Assembly: GCF_029961765.1 (NCBI RefSeq)
Contig: NZ_CP124681.1
Location: forward strand, 5,332,001 to 5,396,000
Direction of reading: 5' to 3'
From: Nocardioides sp. QY071
Lineage (GTDB): Bacteria > Actinomycetota > Actinomycetes > Propionibacteriales > Nocardioidaceae
DNA length: 64,000 bases
Position numbers and translations under genes: made by a program. Below, one piece after another: positions 51,356-60,244 of the stretch. Numbering within the stretch: position 1 is the stretch's first letter; each line of letters starts with the position of its first letter. The notes under the pieces are model-generated. The model had not been told where the DNA came from and did no database searches. It saw only the letters and a program-made list of their open reading frames with translations.

Positions 51356-51886
51356 ATGCGCATGTCCCGCAGGATCCTCGTCCCGCTCGCCACCCTGTCC
51401 GCCGCCGGCGCGATCGCCGTGGGCTCCGGCGCGACGTTCACGTCGCAGTCGGGCAACACGATCAGCGCGGTGACCTCGGGCACCCTGGCGCAGGCGAACT
51501 CCAAGGACGGCGGCGCGATCTTCGACCTGACCGGTCTCAAGCCGGGCGACACCCTGACCGGCACCCTGTCGCTGACCAACACCGGCAGCCTGCCGGCGTC
51601 GTTCAGCCTGACCGAGACGTCCTCGACCAACGGGTTCACCGGCGACAACCTGACCCTGGCCATCACGAACACCACGACCGGCGCGACCGTCTACAACGGC
51701 ACCTTCGGCGGCCTGGTCGACGGCGCGAAGACCGACATCGGCGTGATCCAGCCGAGCGCGGTCGACACCTTCCGGTTCACCGTGAAGCTCGCCGCCACCG
51801 CGCCGAACGCCGACCAGGGCAAGGCCGCCTCGGCCGCCTACCAGTGGGACTCGGTCCAGCTCAACGGCGACAGCTACACCAACTGA
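51356..51886 (+). CDS. TasA/camelysin-like exported protein with a SipW-type signal
   Basis: The start ATG 51356 has AGGAGAAG eight bases upstream and gives 176 residues. The signal region (ILVPLATLSAAGAIAVGSGATFTSQSGN) has the ATFT...GNTI continuation of SipW-dependent exported proteins. The mature part is a beta-rich domain full of Thr, Gly and Asn (LKPGDTLTGTLSLTNTGSLPASFSLTE), like TasA and CalY. TasA of Bacillus forms biofilm fibres. Two bases separate its stop from the ATG of the signal peptidase gene. Fibre formation here is an inference. Confidence 0.82.
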   Translation: MRMSRRILVPLATLSAAGAIAVGSGATFTSQSGNTISAVTSGTLAQANSKDGGAIFDLTGLKPGDTLTGTLSLTNTGSLPASFSLTETSSTNGFTGDNLTLAITNTTTGATVYNGTFGGLVDGAKTDIGVIQPSAVDTFRFTVKLAATAPNADQGKAASAAYQWDSVQLNGDSYTN

Positions 51887-51888
51887 CC

Positions 51889-52443
51889 ATGGCCGCCACC
51901 CGTCGCGTCGCCAACGGCGCCGCCACCCTGGCGCTCGTCGCCGTCGCGCTCGCCGCGGTCGCCTTCGTGCTGCCGTCGGGCCTCGGGTTCCAGCGCTACG
52001 TCATCACCGGCGGCTCGATGACCGGGACGTACGACAAGGGCTCGGTGGTCTTCGAGCGCGAGGTCGCGGCGGCCGACCTGGAGGTCGGCGACGTCATCAC
52101 CTACCAGCCGCCGGCCGCCTCGGGCGTCACCACGCTGGTGACCCACCGGATCGTCCGGATCACGCGGGACGACCAGGGCAGGCAGGTGCTGCGCACCCAG
52201 GGCGACGCCAACCCGGACCCCGACCCGTGGCGGTTCTCGCTCACCTCGCAGCAGCAGCCGGTGGTCACGTTCTCGGTGCCATACGTCGGGTACGCGCTGC
52301 TCGCGCTCGCCGACCGGGACACCCGGATGCTCGTGATCGGCGTACCGGCGGGACTGGTCGCCCTGCTCAGCCTCGGGCAGCTCGTCGCTGCCCTCCGCTC
52401 TCGTCCGGACTCGACGCTGGGGGGCCGAGTCCGGACGGCCTGA
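51889..52443 (+). CDS. SipW-like type I signal peptidase
   Basis: The 184-residue protein has an N-terminal membrane segment (AATLALVAVALAAVAFVLPSGLGF), the catalytic Ser 43 in YVITGGSMTGTYDKGSVV, and His 86 in TTLVTHRIVRI, where ordinary bacterial enzymes have a Lys. A Gly-Asp motif (TQGDANPDPDPW) follows, and there is a second membrane segment near the C-terminus (MLVIGVPAGLVALLSLGQL). The Ser-His arrangement is that of the SipW/ER-type (S26B) branch. It would process the preceding exported protein and the Ig-like protein encoded downstream. Confidence 0.9.
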   Translation: MAATRRVANGAATLALVAVALAAVAFVLPSGLGFQRYVITGGSMTGTYDKGSVVFEREVAAADLEVGDVITYQPPAASGVTTLVTHRIVRITRDDQGRQVLRTQGDANPDPDPWRFSLTSQQQPVVTFSVPYVGYALLALADRDTRMLVIGVPAGLVALLSLGQLVAALRSRPDSTLGGRVRTA

Positions 52444-52617
52444 CGGCCACGGCCGTCGACTGGGGACAGCCGGGTCCGCGTCTGTGGGAACGCGGGCCCG
52501 GCGCCCCTCGTTTTGTGGAGATCGCGTGACCTGTCCGTGGATCTCCCGTGGCGTCGTCCTCCCTAGCGTTGAGGACGAGCCTCACCCCGTAGCCCGACCC
52601 GTCACGAAGGACGCCCC

Positions 52618-54420
52618 ATGCGACTCCCGACCGCCCTGCGACTGGCCGTCCTCGGCCTGCTCGGCGCGTGGCTGGTCCTGGCGTCCACGACGTCCTCGGA
52701 CGCGACCTTCGTGCGCTCGACGACGAACACCGCGACAGTGCGGGCCGCGGACGACTGGACGCCTCCGGCTGTCAGCCTCGCCTCGCCGGGGACGCCGGTG
52801 CAGGGCACCGTGACGCTGAGCGCGACGGTCACCGACGCGGAGTCGGCGATCACCTCCGTCGTCTTCCAGTACCTCGCGCCGGGCGCGAGCACCTGGACCA
52901 CGGCCTGCACGACCGCCGCCGCGCCGTACACCTGCGCCTGGAACACCCGCGCCAGTGCCGACGGCGGCTACGACCTGCGGGTCCGCGCGGTCAACGGGGC
53001 CGGCTACTCGTCCGTCTCGGACGTGGTCAGCACGACCGTCGCCAACAACGTCCTCGTCGTGCTCGGCGACCCCGGAGACGTCGTGCGCGGCAGCGTCGCG
53101 CTCAGGTCCACCGTCTACAACGGCGGCCTGCTGCCGTGGCTGGTCACGGTCCAGTACACGACCAACGGCGGCACCAGCTGGAAGACGCTGTGCAGCGGGC
53201 TGAGCGCGCCGTTCACCTGCACCTGGTCGACGACCGGCTTCGCCAACGACTCCTTCGACCTGCGGGCCGTCGCCACCTCGGGGCTGTCCTCGGCCACCTC
53301 GGCCGTCGTCAGCGACGTGCTCGTCGACAACGCCGCGCCCACGGTCGCGATGGTCGACCCCGGCACTCCCCTCAGCGGTACGGCGACCTTCGCCGCCACC
53401 GCGAGCGACGCGGGCTCGGGCGTGCAGCAGGTCGTGCTGCAGTACGCCCCGGCCGGCGGCGGCTTCCAGAGCCTGTGCGTGCTGACGGTGGACCCCTGGT
53501 CCTGCCGCTTCGCGACGACCTCGCTGGCCGACGGCAGCTACGCCTTCCGGGCGGTGGCGACCGACGTGGCCGGCAACATCGCGACCTCCGCGGCCGTGAC
53601 CGGCCGGGTCGTCGACAACACCGTCTCCTCGGTGTCCCTCGACGACCCGGGCGCCTTCCTGTCCGGCCGGGCGACGATCACGGCCCAGGGCAGCTCGACC
53701 GCGGGCGTGACCTCGGTCCGGGTCCAGTACGCCGCGACCGGGACGTCCACCTGGACCGACATCTGCACCGCCGCCGCGGCGCCGTACTCCTGCGCCTGGG
53801 ACACCACCGCGGTCCCGAACGGCTCCTACGACCTGCGCGCCGTGCTGACCGACGGCCGGGGCGCGACGGTCACCTCGGCGGTGCTCAGCGCTCGCAAGGT
53901 GGACAACAGCCGGCTCCGCGCCGTCGACGTGCAGAGCGCCAACGGCGAGGGCACCGCCGGCCGGGTCGACGCCGGCGACACGCTGACCCTGACCTACAGC
54001 GACGTCGTCGCCCCCGGCACCATCAGCGCCGGGTGGACCGGCGCCGCCCTTCCGGTGACCCTGCGGCTGCGCGACGGCAACCTGCTCGGCGGCACCAGCA
54101 AGAGCGACGCGATCGACGTGCTCCGCAACGGCTCCACCGTGCAGCTCGGCTCGGTCGGACTGCGCGAGGACTACGTCAAGGGACGCAAGACCGCGCTGTT
54201 CAACGCCACGATGACCACGACCACACTCACCGTGGACGGGGTGGACCGCACGGTCGTGACGATCACCGTCGGGTCGCTGGCGAGCGGCAACGGCCTGCGC
54301 ACCGTGACGACGCCCTCGACGATGGTGTGGACGCCGTCGACGGCGGTGCTGGCCACGACCGGCGGTGCCTGCGCGGCGACCCCGGTCTCCGAGTCCGGCA
54401 CAGCCGACCGGGAGTTCTGA
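52618..54420 (+). CDS. Large Ig-like surface protein with a SipW-type signal
   Basis: The 600-residue protein starts with a signal region (MRLPTALRLAVLGLLGAWLVLAS) continuing as TTSSDATFVRSTTNTATVRAADDW, the DATF...N...DW pattern typical of SipW substrates. It then has four Ig-like modules of about 90 residues with repeated WTPPAVSLASPGTPVQGTVTLSATVTDA / APTVAMVDPGTPLSGTATFAATASDAG motifs and conserved Cys pairs (TTACTTAAAPYTCAW; TDICTAAAAPYSCAW). The C-terminal part is a different beta domain. No anchor motif was found. The matrix-like composition suggests a surface filament or adhesin. Confidence 0.85.
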   Translation: MRLPTALRLAVLGLLGAWLVLASTTSSDATFVRSTTNTATVRAADDWTPPAVSLASPGTPVQGTVTLSATVTDAESAITSVVFQYLAPGASTWTTACTTAAAPYTCAWNTRASADGGYDLRVRAVNGAGYSSVSDVVSTTVANNVLVVLGDPGDVVRGSVALRSTVYNGGLLPWLVTVQYTTNGGTSWKTLCSGLSAPFTCTWSTTGFANDSFDLRAVATSGLSSATSAVVSDVLVDNAAPTVAMVDPGTPLSGTATFAATASDAGSGVQQVVLQYAPAGGGFQSLCVLTVDPWSCRFATTSLADGSYAFRAVATDVAGNIATSAAVTGRVVDNTVSSVSLDDPGAFLSGRATITAQGSSTAGVTSVRVQYAATGTSTWTDICTAAAAPYSCAWDTTAVPNGSYDLRAVLTDGRGATVTSAVLSARKVDNSRLRAVDVQSANGEGTAGRVDAGDTLTLTYSDVVAPGTISAGWTGAALPVTLRLRDGNLLGGTSKSDAIDVLRNGSTVQLGSVGLREDYVKGRKTALFNATMTTTTLTVDGVDRTVVTITVGSLASGNGLRTVTTPSTMVWTPSTAVLATTGGACAATPVSESGTADREF

Positions 54421-54815
54421 TGGGTGCACCCACCCGTGGCTCGTGGACGGCGGCGGCGCTCACCGCGGCGCTCGGCCTCGGCCAGGCGTGGTGGGCGCTC
54501 GGCGGCGACCACGTCGCGACGAGCGCGCTGGTCCTCGCCCCGCTCAGCCTGCTCGCCGCGGCCGCGCTGGCCCGGGTCAACTGCCTCGAGACGCGGCTGG
54601 CCGTGGTCCTCGTCGTGGGCGCACCGCTGCTGCTCACCGCCCTCGCGCTCACCATCGGGCTGCCGGGGCAGCCGCGGCACGACCTCGACCCGGCCGCGCT
54701 CGTCGGCATGGCGGTGCCGCTCGCGGTGCTGGCCGCGATCGACGCCGACCGCCGGATCCGCACCCACCGGGCGCGGGTGGCCGGTGCGCGCGACGACGAC
54801 CCCTATGCTCGGTGA
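54420..54815 (+). CDS. Small membrane protein between the surface protein and the two-component system
   Basis: This 131-residue frame begins with an ATG overlapping the preceding stop (TGATG). It contains three or four hydrophobic segments (AAALTAALGLGQAWWAL; ALVLAPLSLLAAAALARV; LAVVLVVGAPLLLTALALTIGL; ALVGMAVPLAVLAAI) and a charged C-terminal tail. No family is recognised. Tight overlap upstream and downstream puts it in the same transcript as the surface protein and the response regulator, so it may serve export or signalling of that module. Confidence 0.65.
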   Translation: MGAPTRGSWTAAALTAALGLGQAWWALGGDHVATSALVLAPLSLLAAAALARVNCLETRLAVVLVVGAPLLLTALALTIGLPGQPRHDLDPAALVGMAVPLAVLAAIDADRRIRTHRARVAGARDDDPYAR

Positions 54816-54822
54816 GGTGCCT

Positions 54823-55542
54823 GTGCGCCTGCTGATCGTCGAGGACGACGACGCCATCGCCGCCCCGCTCGTGCGCGCGGTCCAGCGCGAGGGGTACGAC
54901 GTCGACCGGGTCGCGGCCGGCCGGCCGGCGATCGACCGGGTCGCCGGCGGCGGCATCGACCTGCTGCTCCTCGACCTCGGCCTGCCCGACATGGACGGTC
55001 TCGACGTGTGCCGTCAGGTCCGGGCCGACGGCTTCGAGGGCGGCATCGTCATCCTCACCGCGCGGGCCGGTGAGCTCGACCGGGTCGTGGGCCTCGACGT
55101 CGGCGCCGACGACTACCTGGCCAAGCCGTTCAGCCTCTCCGAGCTGCTCGCGCGGGTGCGGGCCCTGCTGCGCCGCTCACACCGGCCCGCGGTGGTCGCC
55201 GACCCCGACGTGATCGCGACGCCCGCCCCCGGCCCCGCACCCACTGCGCCGGCCGCGGAGACCTTCCGACTCGACCGGGACGCCCGCCGCGCCTGGGTCG
55301 GCGGGAGCGAGCTGTCCCTGACCGCCAAGGAGTTCGACGTCCTCGCCCTGCTCGACGATCGCCGCGGCGCCGTGGTCACCCGTGAGGACCTGATGGCCCG
55401 GGTCTGGGACGAGAACTGGTTCGGGTCGACCAAGACCCTCGACACCACGGTCGGCCGGCTGCGCCAGAAGCTGGTCGACGGCGACGCCCCGATCCGGCTC
55501 GACACCGTGCGGGGCGTCGGGTTCCGGTTGGAGGAGGACTGA
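54823..55542 (+). CDS. OmpR-family response regulator
   Basis: The start GTG 54823 is chosen because GGTGAGG lies five bases upstream; ATG 54805 and GTG 54817 are possible. The 239-residue protein has the receiver domain with acidic pocket (VEDDDA) and the phospho-acceptor Asp 51 in LLLLDLGLPDMDG, and Lys in ADDYLAKPFSLSELLARVRALLRR. A Pro/Ala linker precedes the winged helix (GSELSLTAKEFDVLALL...GSTKTLDTTVGRLRQKL). It is paired with the sensor kinase seven bases downstream. Confidence 0.92.
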   Translation: MRLLIVEDDDAIAAPLVRAVQREGYDVDRVAAGRPAIDRVAGGGIDLLLLDLGLPDMDGLDVCRQVRADGFEGGIVILTARAGELDRVVGLDVGADDYLAKPFSLSELLARVRALLRRSHRPAVVADPDVIATPAPGPAPTAPAAETFRLDRDARRAWVGGSELSLTAKEFDVLALLDDRRGAVVTREDLMARVWDENWFGSTKTLDTTVGRLRQKLVDGDAPIRLDTVRGVGFRLEED

Positions 55543-55548
55543 GCACCG

Positions 55549-56823
55549 ATGCGTGACCGGCTGGTCCTCGCGTTCGTCGGCCTCACGATCGCCGTGATCG
55601 GCCTGTACGGCGTACCGCGGGCCTACTTCCTCGCCGACCTGGTCCGCGACCAGGCCCGCAGCGGCCTGACCGGCAGCGCGGCGGTGCTCGAGGACCTGGT
55701 CGCCGAGAGGACGCGCGGCGGCGGCGAGGTCGACGAGGACCTGCTCCGCGGGGGACTGGTGGCCGCCGACCGGGTCGAGCTGGACCGGCCGTCGGGGACG
55801 CCGATCGTGGTGGGCGACCCCGCGACCGACGCCGAGGACGTCACGGTGACGCGGCAGCTCGCCGACGGCAGCACCCTGCGGTTGAGCGTCACCGGCGATT
55901 CGATCGGCGCGAGCATCCGCGAAGCCCTGCTGCCCCTGGTCGTCCTCGGCCTGGCGCTGGCACTCGCCGCGGGGGTGCTGGGCGTGCTCATCGCCCGCCG
56001 CCTCTCGCGCCCCTTCCAGGACCTCGCCGGGTTCTCCCGCGACCTGGGGCACGGCCGGTTCGACATCGACGTGCCGACGTACGCCGTCCCGGAGGCCGAC
56101 GCGATCGGCACCTCCCTGCGCGGCGCGGCCACCCGGCTCGACGACCTGGTTCGCCGGGAGCGCGAGTTCGCCGCCAACGCCTCCCACCAGCTGCGTACGC
56201 CGATCACCGCCCTTCGCCTCAACCTCGAGGACCTGACCCTGTGGCCGGAGACCGACCCCGCGGTCGCCGTCGAGCTGGAGCGCGGGCTCGGCGAGCTCGA
56301 CCGGCTCAGCGGCTCGATCGACCAGCTGCTCGACCTGGCCCGCGGCCGCCGGATCGAGGCGCAGCAGGTGGTCGACCTCGTCGCCGTGGTGGAGGCGAGC
56401 GCGGCACGCTGGTCGCGGCGGCTGGCCGCGGAGTCGCGGGAGCTGGTCACCGGGCAGGTCGGGCGACGCTCGCGGACCCGGGTGCCGATCGGGCCACTGG
56501 AGCAGGTGCTCGACGTCCTCATCGACAACGCCCGCAAGCACGGCCACGGCACGATCAGCGTCGAGGTCCGCGACGCCGACACCCACCTGGAGGTCGTCGT
56601 CGGCGACGAGGGCACCCCGCAGCTGGGCCCCGAGGTGTTCCGGCGCGGGGTGAGCAGCGGGACCGGCGGCTCCGAGGGGATCGGCCTGGCCGTCGCAGCG
56701 GAGCTCGCCGAGGTGTGCGGCGGCCACCTGTCGCTCGACCCGGCCTCGGCCACCACGCGGTTCGTGCTGTGGCTCCCGCCGCGCGACCGGACCGTCACCC
56801 GGCCAGCTGTCCCCGCTTCCTGA
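55549..56823 (+). CDS. Membrane sensor histidine kinase
   Basis: The 424-residue kinase has two transmembrane segments (LAFVGLTIAVIGLYGVPRAYF and LLPLVVLGLALALAAGVLGVLI). About 100 extracytoplasmic residues lie between them. A HAMP domain comes next, then HisKA with the phospho-accepting His 213 (FAANASHQLRTPITALRLNLEDL), and a HATPase domain (VLIDNARKHGHG, VVGDEGTPQLGPEVFRRGVSSGTGGSEGIGLAVA). It follows the response regulator directly. Being downstream of the SipW module on the same strand, it is a candidate regulator of it. Its end overlaps the convergent sigma gene by 29 bases. Confidence 0.92.
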   Translation: MRDRLVLAFVGLTIAVIGLYGVPRAYFLADLVRDQARSGLTGSAAVLEDLVAERTRGGGEVDEDLLRGGLVAADRVELDRPSGTPIVVGDPATDAEDVTVTRQLADGSTLRLSVTGDSIGASIREALLPLVVLGLALALAAGVLGVLIARRLSRPFQDLAGFSRDLGHGRFDIDVPTYAVPEADAIGTSLRGAATRLDDLVRREREFAANASHQLRTPITALRLNLEDLTLWPETDPAVAVELERGLGELDRLSGSIDQLLDLARGRRIEAQQVVDLVAVVEASAARWSRRLAAESRELVTGQVGRRSRTRVPIGPLEQVLDVLIDNARKHGHGTISVEVRDADTHLEVVVGDEGTPQLGPEVFRRGVSSGTGGSEGIGLAVAAELAEVCGGHLSLDPASATTRFVLWLPPRDRTVTRPAVPAS

Positions 56824-58045
56824 GCAGGAAGGCGCGCTCGGCCTGGTTGTCGCACACGGCCAGCGCGGCGTCGTACTGCTCCCGCGCGGCGGCGCTGCGA
56901 CCGAGCCGGCGCAGCAGCTCGGCACGGGTGGCGTGCCAGGCGTGGTAGCCGTCGAGCGGCAGCCGCTCGACGATCGCGAGCGCGACCTCGGGGCCGTCGA
57001 GCTCGGCGACGGCGACGGCCCGGTTGAGCGCGACGATCGGCGACGGGTCGATGCGGGCGAGCTGGTCGTAGAGCGCGACCACCTGGGACCAGTCGGTCGC
57101 GGCGGCGGTCGGGGCGTCAGTGTGGACGGCGTTCACCGCGGCCAGGATCTGGTAGCGCCCAGGCCGGTTGGCCGCCAGGCAGGCCCGGACCAGGTCGTGG
57201 CCCTCCGCGATCAGCGCCCGGTCCCAGCCGCCGCGGTCCTGCTCCTCCAGCGGGACCAGCTCGCCGCCCCGGACCCGGGCCGTACGACGGGCCTCGGTGA
57301 GCAGCAGCATCGCCAGCAGGCCGGTGGCCTCGAGGTCGGTGGGCAGCAGCTGGTGGAGGATCCGCGCCAGCCGGATCGCCTCGCCGGTGAGCTCCGCGCG
57401 GACCGGGTCGCCGTCGCCGGAGGAGAGGTAGCCCTCGTTGAAGATCAGCAGCAGCACCGCGAGCACGGCACCCACCCGCGAAGGCAGGTCCTCGTCCTCC
57501 GGCACCCGGTAGGGGATGTTCGCGCCCTTGATCTTGGCCTTGGCGCGGGTGATCCGCTGCGCCATCGTCGTCTCCTGGACGAGGAAGGCGCTGGCGATCT
57601 CGGCGACGGTCAGGCCGCCGAGCAGGCGCAGGGTGAGCGCGATCCGTGCCTCCGGTGCGAGCGCCGGGTGACAGCAGGTGAAGATCAGCCGGAGCCGGTC
57701 GTCCTCGATGACGCCGGTCGGCTCGTGGGGTGTGTCGTCCTCGATCATGACGGCTGCCTGGTGCTTGCCATCGCGGAGCTTCTCGCGGCGGATGCGGTCG
57801 ATCGCCCGGTTGCCGGCGGTGGTGGTGAGCCACGCGCCGGGATTGGGCGGCACGCCGTCCGCCGGCCACTTCTCGAGTGCGGTGACGAGCGCTTCCCCGG
57901 CCGCGTCCTCGGCGAGGTCGATGTCGCCGAAGCGGCGGACCAGGGAGGCGATCAGCCGGCCGTACTCGTCGCGGAAGATCCGTTCGACGGCTGCGCGGGG
58001 ATCTCGTGACGGTCGCTGCGCGACCTCCTCGATCTCCGCGTTCAT
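56795..58045 (-). CDS. ECF42-type sigma factor with tetratricopeptide-like C-terminal domain
   Basis: The start ATG 58045 overlaps the stop of the upstream DGPF gene (ATGA). The 416-residue protein has region 2 (IFRDEYGRLIASLVRRFGDIDLAEDAAGEALVTALEKWPADGVPPNPGAWLTTTAGNRAIDRIRR) and region 4 (RIALTLRLLGGLTVAEIASAFLVQETTMAQRITRAKAKIK). A helical SigI-like C-terminal half (LTGEAIRLARILHQLLPTDLEATGLLAMLLLTEARRTAR...) of about 220 residues follows. This layout is ECF group 42, whose partners are DGPF/YCII proteins, as found here. The C-terminal extension is known to be needed for its activity in studied cases. Confidence 0.93.
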   Translation of the reverse strand: MNAEIEEVAQRPSRDPRAAVERIFRDEYGRLIASLVRRFGDIDLAEDAAGEALVTALEKWPADGVPPNPGAWLTTTAGNRAIDRIRREKLRDGKHQAAVMIEDDTPHEPTGVIEDDRLRLIFTCCHPALAPEARIALTLRLLGGLTVAEIASAFLVQETTMAQRITRAKAKIKGANIPYRVPEDEDLPSRVGAVLAVLLLIFNEGYLSSGDGDPVRAELTGEAIRLARILHQLLPTDLEATGLLAMLLLTEARRTARVRGGELVPLEEQDRGGWDRALIAEGHDLVRACLAANRPGRYQILAAVNAVHTDAPTAAATDWSQVVALYDQLARIDPSPIVALNRAVAVAELDGPEVALAIVERLPLDGYHAWHATRAELLRRLGRSAAAREQYDAALAVCDNQAERAFLLRKRGQLAG

Positions 58046-58392
58046 TCGGCCTGGAAGGGACGGACCTCGACCTTGCCCTGGCAGGCCTTGGACCCGGCGG
58101 CGGCGTACCGCATGGCGGTGTCGTGGTCGGGGACGTCGATGATCCAGAAGCCGCCGATGTGCTCCTTGGTCTCGAGGTAGGGGCCGTCGGTGACGACCGG
58201 GGCGTCGCCGGTGCCGTCGACGACGGACGCGGAGGTGACGGTCTCGAGCCCACCGCCGAACACCCAGACCCCGTCGGCCTGCAGCCCCTGGTTGAACCGG
58301 TCGGTGTCGGCGAACATCTGCTGCATCTGGTCCGGGGTGATCTCCTCGTAGTCGTCCTCGTTGCCGTGCACGGACAGCAGGTACTGCGTCAT
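58042..58392 (-). CDS. YCII/DGPF domain protein, partner of the ECF42 sigma factor
   Basis: The 116-residue protein has the DGPF motif VVTDGPYLETKEHIGGFWIIDVPDHDTAMRYAAAG and the N-terminal YLLSVHGNEDDYEEITPDQMQQMFADTDRFNQGLQADG. DGPF proteins are small alpha-beta barrel dimers that almost always precede ECF42 genes. Their biochemical role is not settled, and no substrate can be inferred. Its stop overlaps the sigma gene start, so both are expressed from the same transcript. Confidence 0.93.
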   Translation of the reverse strand: MTQYLLSVHGNEDDYEEITPDQMQQMFADTDRFNQGLQADGVWVFGGGLETVTSASVVDGTGDAPVVTDGPYLETKEHIGGFWIIDVPDHDTAMRYAAAGSKACQGKVEVRPFQAE

Positions 58393-58498
58393 GGGGATCT
58401 CCTGATCTCGGTCGGTGTGGGACGGCCCCGATGGCCGCCACCCACCCCCTCCACGAACGAGGGATGCTCGATACGACAGCCTCGCAACGATTTCTCTC

Positions 58499-58798
58499 TC
58501 AGGCCAGCCGCTCGGTCAGGTGGACCTCGACGGAGTCGCCGGCGCGCTTGCCCGACTCGACCCGCAGCGCGTTGGCGACCGGCAGCTTGTGGGTGCCGTC
58601 GCCGAGCGCCATGAAGGAGGTCTCGAAGGGCGTGCCGTCGACGGTGCCGCGGACCTTGACCCGGCCGCGGGTGCCGAACCGGTCGACCGACTCGGGCCAG
58701 ATCACGTAGGTCCAGCCGCCCTTGGCGTCGCTCTCGCGCAGTGTCTCGGTGAAGGTGATGTCGAGCGGTCCGACGCCGCTCCGCTCTGGTGTGGTCAT
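58499..58798 (-). CDS. DUF1905 domain protein
   Basis: The 99-residue protein matches the DUF1905 pattern: [68 protein letters not shown]. This is a small beta-barrel fold whose function has not been defined. It often travels with YdeI-like or sigma-factor neighbours. Here it is 106 bases upstream of the DGPF gene on the same strand, so it could belong to the ECF42 regulon, although a separate promoter cannot be excluded. Confidence 0.85.
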   Translation of the reverse strand: MTTPERSGVGPLDITFTETLRESDAKGGWTYVIWPESVDRFGTRGRVKVRGTVDGTPFETSFMALGDGTHKLPVANALRVESGKRAGDSVEVHLTERLA

Positions 58799-58864
58799 GG
58801 TGGTGTCGACCGTCGCGGTGGGGCCGATTCATCGGCGCGGGCCCACGCTCCGTAGCCTGCTCCC

Positions 58865-60163
58865 GTGGGAATCCGCGGGATGCTGGCCGACACCCGGCCG
58901 CTGCAGAACCCGCACTTCCGGCGGCTGTGGTCGGCCAACATCATCACCGTCGTCGGTGCCCAGCTCACGGTGGTGGCGGTGCCGGCCCAGATCTACGCCG
59001 ACACAGGCTCGTCGGCGTACGTCGGCCTGACCGGTGTCTTCGGCCTGGTCCCGCTCGTGGTGTTCGGCCTGTGGGGCGGCGCGCTGGCCGACCACTTCGA
59101 CCGGCGCACGATGCTGCTCGTCACGACCTGCGGGCTGATCGGCACCGCGGCGCTGTTCTGGCTGCAGGCGGCGCTGGGGATGAGCAATGTGTGGCTGCTG
59201 CTCGGGCTGTTCTCGGTTCAGCAGGCGTTCTTCGCGGTCAACCAGCCGACCCGATCGGCGGTGCTGCCGCGGCTGCTCGACGCCGAGGTGCTGCCGGCGG
59301 CCAACTCGCTCAACATGACCGTGATGCAGGCCGGCGCCATCGGCGGCCCCCTGATCGCGGGCATCCTGATCCCGTTCACCGGCTTCGCGTGGCTGTACGC
59401 CGGCGACGCGGTCTCGCTGCTCGCGACCCTGTGGGCGGTGGTCCGGCTGCCCGCCCTGCCGATCGAGGGGATCGCCACCGGGACACCCGGGCTGCGCTCG
59501 GTCATCGAGGGCATCGCCTACCTGCGCGGCCAGCCGGTGCTGATGATGTCCTTCGTCGTCGACATCATCGCGATGGTCTTCGGCATGCCCCGGGCGCTGT
59601 TCCCGGAGATCGCCCACGAGAGCTTCCTCGGCCCCGACGAGGGCGGTCTCGCCTTCGCGCTGCTGTTCGCCGGCATCCCCGCGGGTGCGGTGCTGGGCGG
59701 CGTCTTCTCCGGCTGGGTCTCGCGGATCTCGGCGCAGGGCCGGGCGGTCGTGTGGTGCATCGTCGTGTGGGGCCTGGCGATGGTCGGCTTCGGCCTCGCG
59801 GTGCTCGGCGCGGACGCGACCCCCGGGGCCGCCCGCGGGTGGCTCGTGGTCGCCGTCCTCATGCTCGTCGTCGGCGGCGCCGCCGACATGGCCTCGGCCG
59901 CCTTCCGCACCTCGATGCTGCAGACCGCGGCCGCCGACGAGGTCCGCGGACGGCTGCAGGGCATCTTCGTCGTGGTCGTCGCCGGCGGCCCGCGGATCGC
60001 CGACGTCGCGCACGGCGCCACCGCCGCCATGGTCGGTACGGCGACCGCGGCAGCGGGCGGCGGCGTGCTGGTGGTCGTGCTGGTGGTCGTGGCGGCGCTC
60101 GCCGTGCCGACGTTCGTGCGCTACCGGATCACGTCGGCGGGCGGGTCCGCGCCGCGTATCTGA
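58865..60163 (+). CDS. MFS exporter of the EntS-like branch
   Basis: The 432-residue protein starts at GTG 58865. It has twelve hydrophobic helices with the branch-typical FRRLWSANIITVVGAQLTVVAVPAQIYADTGSSAYVGL, GALADHFDRRTMLL (the RxxDR-like motif of loop 2-3), and a second-half loop DEVRGRLQGIFVVVVAGGPRIAD. EntS-like members export siderophores or drugs, but no siderophore gene lies nearby. The protein ends within the arm of an inverted repeat (60154-60212). Confidence 0.88.
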   Translation: MGIRGMLADTRPLQNPHFRRLWSANIITVVGAQLTVVAVPAQIYADTGSSAYVGLTGVFGLVPLVVFGLWGGALADHFDRRTMLLVTTCGLIGTAALFWLQAALGMSNVWLLLGLFSVQQAFFAVNQPTRSAVLPRLLDAEVLPAANSLNMTVMQAGAIGGPLIAGILIPFTGFAWLYAGDAVSLLATLWAVVRLPALPIEGIATGTPGLRSVIEGIAYLRGQPVLMMSFVVDIIAMVFGMPRALFPEIAHESFLGPDEGGLAFALLFAGIPAGAVLGGVFSGWVSRISAQGRAVVWCIVVWGLAMVGFGLAVLGADATPGAARGWLVVAVLMLVVGGAADMASAAFRTSMLQTAAADEVRGRLQGIFVVVVAGGPRIADVAHGATAAMVGTATAAAGGGVLVVVLVVVAALAVPTFVRYRITSAGGSAPRI

Positions 60164-60212
60164 CGAATGGGCTGCGAAATCCGCCGGATCTCGACCCATT
60201 CGTCAGATGCGC
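60154..60212. repeat. Long-armed inverted repeat after the MFS gene
   Basis: GCGTATCTGACGAATGGG at 60154-60171 pairs with CCCATTCGTCAGATGCGC at 60195-60212 (17 of 18), with a 23-base loop. The left arm includes the stop codon of the MFS gene and its last two codons. It lies between convergent genes, so a bidirectional terminator is likely. Confidence 0.8.
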
Positions 60213-60244
60213 GGGGAACAGCCCGACCACACGCACACCGTCCG

